From Tomocerus qinae (taxonomy: Eukaryota > Arthropoda > Collembola > Entomobryomorpha > Tomoceridae), in NCBI GenBank assembly GCA_020055645.1, contig CM034548.1, forward strand, positions 46,616,296 to 46,680,295: 64,000 bases of DNA. Direction: 5' to 3'. The notes below the pieces were generated by a model. The model was not told the origin of the DNA. It did no database searches and saw only the letters and a program-made list of their open reading frames with translations. Position numbers and translations under genes: made by a program. Within the stretch, counting starts at the first letter, position 1; each line of letters opens with the position of its first letter. This document shows, one piece after another, positions 1 through 11,913 of the stretch.

Positions 1-3000
1 GCAAATAGTACGAGCATTTTCCCATGTTATTAGCATTAAGATTTAGGCCATTACAAGATTAATAATTGATTTCAGCAGCAGCTTGGTTTTTATGGCATGC
101 AGGTGGAAACGAGTACGGAACATAATATTACAGTCAGAATGAGTTTTTGGCTGGAGTGTTGCTAGTCATTTTGAAGTATGGTAAGAAAAGACTCAGAAAG
201 CATGAAATTTGAAGAGGAAATGCTAGAAGTGGCCAAATAGGTTATTAGTATTTACTTAGAGATGTTAAAATTGTTACAGGACCTATCGCATGATTTTCTA
301 TTTATTTGTATTTCGCATGCAGGCACTTACAATTGAGTGGAAGACCGAGATGTCTGTCTGTCGAGAGCACGTAGTTAGAGCTCCTTAGAGGAGAAGAACA
401 TGATCAGAAGAAAAATGAATGAATTAAATGCGTCGCTGTTCGTGTTGGTTGATCTGAGCGAGGAGACATTATTATTGCGAGATAGTAGGACCCTCCATTT
501 TCTCTACTTGGTCATTTGGCACGTCCTCACGCCTCCACCTTATCTTCACCGAGTTCCGTGCACAACTCTCGTCCTTCACTCTATCTTCCAGAACACAACT
601 CTTTTGTTGCAAACAGTAACTGCATCCGCCACTGCTAAACCCATGTACACGTTTGTTTACCAACTTCAATATTTTTAACAGCTCCACCACCACTAAAACG
701 CTGTAAACTCTCATGTATGTGAACATGATACCATTCAGATTTACACATTTTTAAGATTCTCCAGGTTTTCAGTTACGTGTGCTGTTTATACAATACCACA
801 TACTAATATATTACTCAGTTGTAGTACTATCAGTACCTACCATTTATCTTATATTTTTATTGCATTGTTCACTTACTATGTGAATCATAATGTAGTCCTC
901 TTTATTACTACTGATCATTGCAACAAACGAATACCTGCCACTGCCATACAACCACTGCCCTTAGTATACTATACTGTTTAACTCTAGATACTGTCCTATT
1001 AGATAAATGTAACAGAGGAAGGGTACTGTCGTTCAAAAATTACCAAGCAACAAAATCATTAATTCCTGGTATGCGACTCTGAAATACCTAATAGTATTTA
1101 TTTTAAATCATAGTTCTGGTTTGCAGGCTACTGGGTTAATCCTAACAGTATAAACACCTTCACACGTTTATGAAGCAAATCCAATTCTGGAGCTGGGCTT
1201 CGTACTATGCACGTTGTATTGCTTGTATGCCAATGCATGTGGCTACCAGAGACTGAAAATGTTGTCCATTTGATTGCTCTGCTAGTAATCAAATCAGAAA
1301 ATGCCTCGTGCTCGTTTATACTAGTAGTAATTGCGTCTCAAATCAAACTCCCTCGCCAACCATGCATCTACTATATAATGGACTACCTAAATACTCATGT
1401 GTCGACTCTAATTGTAATCGTATTAGCAACATGTATGGTTAGATTAATCAAACTGCACTGTCACAGATACGTGAGACAGTTAATGTCATATGACAGAGCA
1501 TGACAATTTTCATTATGCTACTATACATTGGAAACAAATATAATTGGTGACTCGACTTCAAACTTTGAACATTCCTTTCCTGGGCTTTGGCTAAACAACA
1601 TTAACTTAAGGTGCAAACAACGTACGACGACCAATACTCACGTTATAAGATAATTATAATAAGATAATTATTTTGAGACGTGTAAACAAATTGGTCTCCA
1701 ACTCAATTTATTTGTAAATTGTTAATTTTGTTCTTCGTCTCAAGTTTTTCTGCTGGAAGTAGTACACAAATATCCTGATTGAATCTTAAAGTCCATTTGA
1801 GGTATTTTAACAGACAGAGGAAGATAATATCTAGTAGTGGGTCGCTCATGGCCTTATAGCGAGTACGATACCAAAATATGAAATACTTAGCCACGAAGTT
1901 TCGTGCTCCCACAGTAACTATTGTTCAGAGATTGCTACTGCCATCATTTTACACACACGATGACGTTAATTGTCATTAACCGAAAATTCATAAATGAAAA
2001 GGTTGTTTTCATAAAAAGGGTGAAACCAACTTTTGACATCCCCATAAATACTAATAATATTAGTAATATTTAATTTATATTATATATCTAATAAATCCTA
2101 ATAATATTTAGCTATGCAAAGGAGTGACAAATTCCAGTTGTGCATTGATGCAAATAAACTATCAGTTAGTGGAACATATTTGTAGTCCGCCTGCACAGCA
2201 CAGCACAGTGATATGCAAAATACACATGCATTAATGCCAACCGTAAGATGCCATTCACTTGAATCTGACTCAAATAGAGTACAATCATTTGGTTGGCCAC
2301 ACGCAGTCACACTTCATTACGCAACTATAAAATCATAAACACCGTTCCTTCCTATCATTAGCCTAAAAGTGATTGTCTACTTGCATACATACGAATATAA
2401 CATTACATGTTCGAGGTGAAAATGTTAACATGCTTATGTACTACGATAATTAGTATGTGTATGTGTAATCTACATCGAATCAGTCATCATAAAAAAATTT
2501 AAAATTTTATTCTGTTACAATAATACATGCTTTTTTGCTTCTTCTGACGGAAAAATAATATGCATCTACAAAATTCTCGCTTGTAGTCATAAAATCTGTT
2601 CATCATCTGCATTATACTAATGGCTGGACCTATTACTTCGCATCATACGCTGGACCATAGACAAATTAGACCACCTAGATTATTTGGTACCTTGGCTGTC
2701 ATTTCCCTTTTGGTCACTTCATATCATAATTTTAGAATCAGTGAAAAGTTTCTGGACTTTAGATAATTGTCGCACTGGCTGTGGTAGGAAACGCTGTGGG
2801 GCTTGCCTCCATTAGGGGTCCAGGAATAGCTGTAATTTCAAATATTTTGTGGCACTGAGAGGAAGATATTATATACCATCTATACTGTACTGCTCCTTCC
2901 ATTTCTAAAATTGCTACAGTACACTTGCAGATACTATATTATCGTTTGCACGGTGGATAGTGGACAAAGGATAGTGGACACGTAAGGTGATTGACAGTAA

Positions 3001-6000
3001 GCTATAATAGTGAACATTTCTCTGTCCCATAATCCGTCTCGCATTCACCATGTCCATGTATTATTCATATGTAAATAATGGCCACGTAATGGTACCTTAA
3101 TGGACTAATTGAGTTCTCTGCTCGGTCTGCACAAACTCACGCCAGCCACCACAGAGACATAACCTAGGCACTGCACTGGCATGTTGGTATTAGCAATTCA
3201 TTGCCATATGTAACGTGGACAGACGTTACTGCAGTCAGCCACCCTATTAATGGCAGTGTTTTGCAATCTTTGCATTCTTCTTGCCTTAGCATAACATTAC
3301 ACCACTCACGCAACAAAGTTACTATCATCGTCACACGCTTTTCCTATAATGCAGTAAAGTTGGCACACACACATACACTGCACTGTTGCTCACACCTTTT
3401 CGTCTGATCCTGGTTGGGGTTTTCACATTCACCTTTCATTCCCATGAAATTCATCAAAAGTAGTATCTTAGACTAGACCTTAGATGCAGATAAGACCTAA
3501 TACCTTTCTGCCAAAATGTAGGTATCCGTTGGTCTAGGATTAACGAGCATGGACTAAACATATAGCACTATAATAGGGACATGACATATTTATCCACATA
3601 ATGTTTCAGATCATTTTAACGTCTATTGAAATTGTGCCATGCACTTTTGCACTTCTGTGGGCTAGAATTGCACTACACTGAGTTGGATGATAATGTCTCA
3701 GATAATTATGCAGTTATTACGGAGTATATCTGCATATATAGGCCCCATAATAACCGCACCATTAAGTTACAACGCTATGGCGAATGAAAATACGACAAAG
3801 TTCTACTATCTGAATAATTTAAGACAAAAGTAAATAGCATGTGCTATAATGTTATGCTAATTCTATATAAGCAATTGAATTTTTTGTTACCTTGACTCTA
3901 AAAACAATGCAATTCTATCCCATCACTAATCATGCACATACGAAAATACTGCTTACAATTACCAGTACATTAGTCTCAATCACAATCACTGGCTCAGTTT
4001 CTCCTCGTATAGTTTGATCACTTGATTTCCTTTCGATTTCTGTTCTAGTCATAGCACTACCTACAATATATTGTGCCAAGTTGGGAACGTTATGCATGGA
4101 ATGCAGAGACTCATCAACAAATGTCTACCTACCCATTTAGACATGAAATTAAGCTATGATGCTTAGAAACGAAGAACATTTTTATTTAACAACTCGCTTA
4201 TTTTTTATTTATTTATTGTTATTAAATACGAACAATCATTAATATCAAATGATGATATTGCTCGAAGCAATGGTTGTGGACACAAAAGGTACTCCCCCAA
4301 ACAGCAATGGAATAATGTTATGTTACCTATTTCGTTTGTACAAATAGAAGAGTATTTCTGAAACAAAAAATAATACGATTACTGACTGAACTGTATGTAA
4401 AACGAGTTCAGACAGAAAAAGCATTTTCCTCAAAATCTTATAGTTTCTTTTATCTTTGTCCTCCCTATACTGGCCTGCCTATAATAAAAAAGTTTAGATA
4501 GTGAAGTAGCCGCTTTCGAATATGATGGATGTTCTCATCTTTATTCGCTCATTCTCAAGTTTTCACATTTTGTTTGCTGGTCTTATAACGACTAGTAATT
4601 CATCTTTGTTAAACAACATAACACAATTTAGCAATGTCGTCATGAAGTATTACCGGCTCCTACTCATTATAAAGATATTAGATAAAGTAATACCTGAGAA
4701 TGTATTTTTAAGACTTTATTATAGATGGCCGGTGCAACAATCACAAACACAGTTACATCATTCTGCATAATGACCAAGCAGCCTAGAACTTACAGAATTC
4801 AAATACAGTAGTAATACTTACACCAACATCATAATATTATTTGTAGAGTATGAAATGGTTTCTATGCACAGGTAACAAAATACGAGTCTAAGGCTAGACA
4901 AATAGATGATAGATATGCCTTGCCATGCACTTATTGTTATTGGCGCAGATTTGTATAATGTTTTTATCTGCTGATATCATGTGAAGTATAACCCACAAAA
5001 ATGAAAAATGATCCGCATCCACCACAATGTTATTGTGACACCTATTGTATTTAAGTGGACTTGATGATCAGATCAGTCAAACTCCATTCGACTGTGACTT
5101 TGATGCATACGTAATGCATTTTAACTACATAGTACGCTATGCTGAAACTGCTAATATTATGCTACTAAAATACCAACACTTTCTGCAACTCCCTAAGTGT
5201 TTGTATACCTATAACTAGAGATGCCAATTACTCGCTACATTATTCCTACTTACTCCATGGTGTTACAATTTTCTGTTTTACTTGGCTAGTGTGCTTGTCG
5301 CCTCAGTTATGTAAGCAGACATAATATTATAAGTGTCTATCTGCCCATTTTGATTTATTGATACCCACTGCTGTTTATAACTTTCCTTTCGTCTGCATCA
5401 TTGAGCCATGAGCTTTCCTATTACATTAAATAACCAAATTGAAACTGAGAATTGGATCTATTACTCATTGTAGTGCTAAAGTTCTAGGCTACGTTTAATC
5501 TGAATGCAGAAAGAACTACTTATAACTATGCAGATGTTAAATAGAGATTTGCTAACAATCAGTTGAGTAAAAAATGGTACAAAAAGTTCGCATATGTCTC
5601 ATTTTATTGCAAAATTTTAACCATTGGGTAAAATTGACTGACTTTATTTATTAAGCATCTAATTACTATTACATTATTAATTTGTCGCTTTGTGATTATT
5701 GAATTGGTTAATAAAAAAAGCTTCCAATGTTAACAATTATAGTTTGGCTTACTACTAAATATAATGCAGTTTTCGTACTTGGCCACAGGACCCACGTCCT
5801 GTTATAAATAAAGCTAGCGTGTATTCCTGATTCCGGGCAATATTGTACGATGGGTAGAATGCATTTCAGATACATAGATTTTTATGTTAATTCCAATTGA
5901 CCTTTTCACGCTTTCTCATTAGGTGGGCCATAGGTACAGATTTTACATTGCATTGATAGAGTCACAAAATGTTCCAAAACTTCATCTTAGTACGGCCTAG

Positions 6001-7207
6001 GGTGAACCTTTTGTTTAGAAATAGAATTGTGGCCATTGGCAAATTACACCGGTCACCCTCCATGTTCACATTTTTGACTAGGATACTTTCAATCACCATA
6101 ATACATACTGCCATCAATGGACCATTTTGAGGTCAAGTTAGCATTAATTAGCGATGTAGCGTCAAACGGTTAATGAGCAAATTGAATGCTTTTTATTGTA
6201 ATACTAGTGAACCCAGCTAAGGGGGTGGAGCCTAGCACACAAGTGAGTTTCTTTAGGCCACCCATCACAGTAACAAAAACAATTCCAAAAATCATCGGTA
6301 CTTCATTAAGCTTTTAATGTTAACCGTACTACATAATTTTATTTAATTGTACAAAAAAGGTGTGCAAACTGGCTCAAAGAAATCAAGGGGGCATCAAAGA
6401 GTAACAACAACTCTACTAAAAAATAATCATAATAATTTATGAAACAACTCATTTCGTTGGTTTAGAGGAAGAGAGCATGCGCATTTTGGTTTTAAGGAAC
6501 CTGCATATATTACGTGTGTAGTTGTTGGGGGAGGAGGAGTTGGTATCCAAAATTTTTACAGTCAGCACTTGCGTTACAAATTGGGGAGGGGATTTTGCGT
6601 TACGCAATGTATGCATGTTTCCTAGGCTCTCCTACCAGACATACATACATAGATAGATTGGTAAATTTATTGCTTTATCTCTTTTCTGTGTTTATAATAT
6701 AAAGAGATTTTGGTCTCTACTCATACTCCTGTACTCGAAAAAGAGTAAAATTCGAAGATGAGTAGGGTCCACTCTTTTTTGGCAGCGGTCCACACTCAAC
6801 TCCAAGTATTTATCCTGTGAGGTAGGGTGCGCAGCGCCCCCCTCAAAGTAACGTTACCTTATACCCCGAGGTTAAAATGTGACCCTAGTGGGTGGCCAGA
6901 GTAAGTTGCCGATAGTCAAAATGCTATTATAATACAAAAATATTACCCTGGTAGTAGTAAGATAAAGTTTTAAAACATTTTTGAATCTTGGAGTAAATCA
7001 CTGTGCATACTATTACACCATTTTTGTAGTGTCAATGCAATTTTTTTTAAAGGATTCAGGGAAAAGTCAATAATTCCATGAACAACTGAAAATAACAATG
7101 TCATTTCATTGATAGAAATATCCTACTAAGAAATATCCACCCAACTCTTTTTGATGGTCACCTGCGAAAACCAATAAAACTGGGAAACATATAGAAATTA
7201 ATAGGTA
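1..7207. other. Intergenic, no supported gene
   Basis: AT-rich with only short scattered frames, the longest about 98 codons at 1207-1503 with no splice context or motif. A repeat-like stretch with GCGTTAC and GGGGAGGGG around 6515-6620 and a hairpin with CTACTCAT/ATGAGTAG arms at about 6716-6765 suggest old transposon debris. Confidence 0.6.
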
Positions 7208-7215
7208 CTATTAGA

Positions 7216-7436
7216 CAGTACCGTATTTAGAAGTCGATTTCGGAGGGGGCGATGATATGATGGGACAATATTAGGCATGAAACATTTTGACCTAATTTTT
7301 TATAAAATGAGTCAAAATAGCCTAAAATCACATAAAATGGCGAGAATTTTTTTTTGAGAAAAAATTTCCCTCTTTCTTGGATTTCGGGGGGGGGGGCATT
7401 TGCCTCCAATGACCCTCCCCCCTCAATACGGCTTTG
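7216..7436. mobile_element. hAT-like non-autonomous element (MITE), 221 bp
   Basis: Flanked by the 8-bp direct repeat CTATTAGA at 7208-7215 and 7437-7444. Ends are imperfect inverted repeats: CAGTACCGTATTTAG at the left, CAAAGCCGTATTGAG (reverse complement) at the right. An 8-bp duplication with ends starting CA is typical of hAT elements. The interior has G-runs and no transposase. Confidence 0.65.
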
Positions 7437-8043
7437 CTATTAGAAGTCATAATTTTATGATAATAAATCCATTTAACATATATGTATAAAGATCCAAAAT
7501 GTCATACGCATTTGAAACAAAAAATAGTGTACCACTTTATCTCACTATTATTAATTTCTATGTAAGAATGGGCTTCAAGGATTTATCGTGTGAATTGATG
7601 ACTTTGTACTATTCATATTGGTTAAACATATTTCACATACTTTCTAATTGTTTCCAAATAACGCATAAAAATCTATTGCGTTCTTTGGAAGCGTGTTTAA
7701 ACTGTGTTTTGCCATTTTTTATGTCCCCTATTTTCTCAAGTTTTGATTTTCTAATCTTCTCTTCACTTTACTTCCCCCTCCCCGTTTTTCGAATTTCCAA
7801 TTAAAAACCTGGATAGATTCTGCGCGAATCTTACAGACTAAAAAAATAAACACAAAGTGCACAATTTTTTCCTTTTTAGCATTTTATCTATGATACAGAG
7901 CCGCAAGGGGATCAACGTACCCCCGAAATCGAAGAAAAGAAAGGAAGTTTTGCCTTAAAACCCAAACATTTTTCCAAGTTTCCCTTATTAGCATATCAAA
8001 ATCAGTTATGAATCAAAATGGAAAAGAATGACATCAATTCTAA

Positions 8044-8188
8044 AGCCTGTTTTATACTTACAGTTTTCCCTTCACTTTCACGTTTATAGTGACGACGTCA
8101 AAATGACGTCCTCGTGTTGGAAACGATTAACTGTAATGACGTCACAAAACGTGAAAGTGAAAGGGAAACGGGAAGTATGGAACAGGCT
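8044..8188. mobile_element. Palindromic MITE with 3-bp TAA duplication
   Basis: Arms of about 42 bp (8044-8085 and 8147-8188) are imperfect inverted repeats beginning AGCCTGTT and ending in TTTCACTTTCACGTTT. Flanks are TAA at 8041-8043 and 8189-8191, the TWA type used by PIF/Harbinger elements. The centre carries TGACGTCA and two further GACGTC motifs. No coding capacity. Confidence 0.6.
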
Positions 8189-8191
8189 TAA

Positions 8192-8473
8192 AGCCTCCCG
8201 AAGGAATCACTTGATTTTAATGGTGCTGGAACTTTTGCATCGAAGAATATCCCCGAGCACAAAAAGTTAGATTCGGATTTTTGATATCTGTACTTTATAT
8301 AAATGCCTTTGAAAAATCACAATGAGGGACAATTTTTAACCTTTTCCAAACTATGATTTCTCGAAGGAGAAAATACAGATATCAAAAATCTGAATCCAAC
8401 CTTTTGTGACTGAATATTCCACGATTGCAAAAATTCAAGCTCCATAAAAATCAAATGATTCCTTCGGGAGGAA
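8192..8473. mobile_element. Foldback element with TTAA flanks, 282 bp
   Basis: About 98-bp inverted arms (8194-8291 and 8375-8471) from CCTCCCGAAGGAATCA to GATTTTTGATATCTGT with roughly 80% match by eye and an 83-base loop. TTAA sits at both ends (8188-8191, 8474-8477), suggesting insertion at TTAA. It shares the left TTAA with the edge of the preceding element. Confidence 0.6.
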
Positions 8474-8597
8474 TTAAGCTAGATGAAAAACATATATTAG
8501 CATGCATTTTGATAGTCCCACGTGGTTGCTATACAGGCGCATAGTGCATCCTTAATTTACGGCAATGAATGGCGCTAAAAGGGGTCATAGTTTTTTT

Positions 8598-8826
8598 AAA
8601 AATTGGGGTTGGTCATTTTTTGGATAGGAAATCCCGCGGTGGGTAAATAACAAACATAACCTAAATAAAATTAACAAACTGACTGTTACAGTTATCTATA
8701 AAATTTATTAGGTTAGGTTTATTATATAAGTCATCGGTCACCCTTTGTCGTCCCTTAAAGTCATGTGTTTCCTGCACCTAAGAGGGGATACGTTTCTTCA
8801 CCCAATAAATAACCACCCCCAAATCG
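8598..8826. mobile_element. Degenerate inverted-repeat element
   Basis: Left arm 8598-8632 (TTGGGGTTGGTCATTTTTTG) resembles the reverse complement of 8792-8826 (TTGGGGGTGGTTATTTATTG). The arms are about 70% alike by eye. No clear duplication was found. Part of the same cluster of short elements. Confidence 0.35.
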
Positions 8827-10686
8827 TCTGAGACTGAAACCAAAACATATGCAATAAATGGAGTTTTAAAAAATCTGAATCCCGTTAGCTAGCGCTACTC
8901 TTACCTGGGGACTGGGTTTTTGATATCTCTACTCACTAACTGACTCACTTTTTTTGAGAATAGAACTTTTTTTAAAACAATTAAAAACATCAATGTAAAT
9001 GGCCAAATTGAATTTTCCCGCACATGAAATAATGGAAACTTTGAGCGCACTGAAACTTGGAAAAATTTGCATACAAAATTCATGCATTGTTTCTGTTATG
9101 AAATAATTTGTATTATCGTTCCGCTGCCACAGTCATCGCTTTGTATTCGAAACACAATGGATCATATGCATATAGTATGCGGCCTAGTAAAAGCATTCAT
9201 AACTTGGATCATTCTGTTTTGAAACCACACGTACATACAAACATCCGTACATACAAACTTCCGTACATACAAACATACCAAATTATTCATTACGCGTGCT
9301 TCAGTTTACGTTTATACTATAATCATGATAAATAATACAGTAGACGACTTTTGGTGTGTGTATGATGATGTGACAAATTATAATGCATGGTAGAGTAGTG
9401 ACACAGTGTTGAGTTACAACAATACACATAATGGACATAGCAATAGATCTGTGTTAGGTACTTTCTGTATATAGTAACGATGCTTTTCAGAACAGCCAGC
9501 TTTGTATGCAAATGAATGCTCAATTAAAGGACACCACAGGAATAAATACAATACATTAAAATTGCTCAAGCCAAATGTTTGGGAGTAATAGCCACCAAAT
9601 AAATACTATACATTGTTGTTTGTAAGTAAAGATATCTATCTGCTGTCTGTTTGTCTAGCTACCTGAAATACATGCCTTATGCCTAGATAAAACTATGATT
9701 TATTTTGTATCACGCTCTGCTCCGCATTCCTCTCATGAACATACCTCTCTGTAATTTAATCATCCAAGATTTAAGGTAAAGCTAAAATATTGCATCACCT
9801 GGTACTAATATAGCACAGTTGTAGCTCTGTCAAGGAATTTGGGAACGACGGTCCAAGTGACGGACTCACAATCACAAGATAACATTAATATATGTAATAT
9901 CTGCATGCAATAATAATATTAAACAACTGCAGGCAAACAATGCAACGATTGAGATATTGTGTTTTTGAACTTAGCAGGCTACGAGTGAGATACTACTGGC
10001 CTGGGAGTAGTCAAGCATCAAACCATCTCCCCTTCGGTCTACTCAGTAAAAAAGGTCAAATAGTATTTAAATATTAATTTATAATCTCTGATTCTGACTT
10101 GACGTTTTATGCGTGAACAGTATTTTACACATTGAGTCATTTTGGATTGTTTCATTACTTCAACGTGTTTGAGCGTTTAAATTGAAGTTGGGCGAAAAAA
10201 ATATTTTTTGACAATAAATATTTAGGTTGTCGCAAGTAGGAATAGAGTTAAATATTGTCAGCGCTCAGGATCATGGTTTGGTTAAGACTTTGTTCCAAAA
10301 ATCTAAAAGGATTCAAATTCCAAATCTGAAACTTTTGGGGCCTTTTTGTCTAATCATTTAATAATAATAACTCTGAATCTTGAAAACCTAATCTTCTCCT
10401 CAAAGGCACGCAATTAAAATATAAAAGGAAATGTGCCTACCATCCATTCCGGGCTGGAGATGATCATGCATACATTCAGCAGCTAACACGCAAATCCATA
10501 GGACATGTTTTTACGTTGGAGAATGAATAGGACAAGGATGTAGTTAATTATAACAATTGCAAATATATTGGCGTATGTTATCGCTACCCGAGATAACTCA
10601 AATTCGACGTAGAGATACTAGCGTGTATAGTAGTAAAGGTGGGAAAATTCATCCAATTGTATAATTACGATTACAGAATAGATGTA
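8827..10686. other. Intergenic, no supported gene
   Basis: Contains the 16-bp tandem repeat at 9230-9279. Nothing else recognisable on either strand. Confidence 0.6.
9230..9279. repeat. 16-bp tandem repeat, about three copies
   Basis: Unit CGTACATACAAACATC with minor changes. Confidence 0.75.
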
Positions 10687-10694
10687 GTCATGTA

Positions 10695-11212
10695 CAGTCA
10701 TGCTAGTTTCTGGCTCGGCGAGCCAGGCTGGCTCGATTTTTCGGCGAGCCGAGCCGAGCCGAGCCGAGCCAGTGAAATTTTTTTGCAGGCCTGGCTCGGC
10801 TCGGCTCGGCTCGCTGAAATTTTTTTATGGACCTGGCTCGGCTTGGCTTGGCTCGCCTTATTGGATGATGTGGCTCGGCTCGCCCTTGCCTTGGCCGGCT
10901 CGCTCAAAAATATTTCCCGCCATTTTTATTTTAAACCTACAGGCTTCTTAACCATTAGTGGCTCGATTTTTCAGCGAGCCGAGCCGAGCCGATTCATGGA
11001 CCCGGCTCGGCTCGGCTCGGTCGAAATTTTTTGGTGGACCTGGCTCGGCTCGGCTCGGCTAGCCAAAATTTTTTTTAATGGCTGGCTCGGCTCGGCTCGC
11101 CAAAAAATTTTTTGAGGGTCTGGCTCGGCTCGGCTCGCTCAATGTTATTGGAGGCCAGTGGCTCGGCTCGGCTCGGCTCGGCTCGGCTCGCTGACCTAAA
11201 CTAGCATGTGTG
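10695..11212. mobile_element. hAT-like non-autonomous element filled with GGCTC repeats
   Basis: Flanked by direct repeats GTCATGTA (10687-10694 and 11213-11220; the next base C also matches). Terminal inverted repeats are CAGTCATGCTAGTTT and CACACATGCTAGTTT (13 of 15). The interior is almost entirely (GGCTC)n and GAGCC runs separated by A/T-rich spacers. No transposase; the long open frames through it are translated repeat. Confidence 0.7.
10720..11192. repeat. GGCTC pentanucleotide minisatellite
   Basis: Blocks of (GGCTC)2-6 alternate with spacers such as GAAATTTTTTT and a short linker with CCTGGCTC, giving a loose unit of about 40-60 bp, repeated about eight times. Extreme local GC rise within AT-rich DNA. 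The left part contains GAGCC (inverse) runs, so the array can fold on itself. Confidence 0.85.
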
Positions 11213-11829
11213 GTCATGTACCATACTCAAACAATACATAGATTACTTACGGAGTAAATGTTGATAGAAAGGTTGGTGGTTTGTAAGCATACCTAGATAA
11301 AACTAATACACTATAGTTTCACATACATATCTGTACCAAATATATAAGACGGTCAAAGTCATATTGATAAATGGTACACACAAAATGCATTGAGATATAA
11401 ATGATAAATACACTTGCTCATCTGTGGTTTACCTAACCGTAGCGGTTCGGTTAATTACCAAACCGAACCTTGTTCGGTTATTTAAACATTTTAAAAGTTG
11501 AATAATTTTGGGAGAGAGGAAATAGATCCGCTGCATGAGATTTTTTGGAGATCGATCGGTTTAGTTAGCTGGAAAATTAGTAAGTGTGATGAATGATAAA
11601 TGAAACCAATAGTTGTAAACTATGGATGTTTTTAAAGTACTGATGATGCTACTAAATGAGAATGTATGACTGTAATAGATAAGGACCGACAGAAATCGAT
11701 TAAATTGGATTACGTTGGCGATAAAAGATACAACGTCAGTTATTGAATGACATTAAACAGCCTTCTCGTTCTTTTTTGCTCAAGTGGAATGAAACCAGCA
11801 TTGGCAGGTTTGCAACTTTTCTACGACAG

Positions 11830-11835
11830 TATAAA
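11830..11835 (+). promoter_or_regulatory. Candidate TATA box of the Ly6-type gene
   Basis: TATAAA 84 bases before the ATG at 11914, with a weak initiator-like TTAGT about 36 bases downstream. Plausible, but a chance match cannot be excluded in AT-rich DNA. Confidence 0.4.
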
Positions 11836-11913
11836 CGAGAACAATTACTCGAAATTAGTATTTTAGAAGACAAAGTTCCTAATTTACTTCGCGTTAGAGA
11901 CTAGTGTAAAATA

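Noticed and set aside
7227..7409. 60-codon minus ORF starting MEANAPPPEIQ
   Set aside because: Lies wholly in the hAT-like MITE; G-runs give the proline-rich start.
10639..11115. 158-codon + strand ORF, the longest in the window
   Set aside because: It is translated GGCTC repeat inside a transposon-like element; several frames on both strands are open for the same reason.
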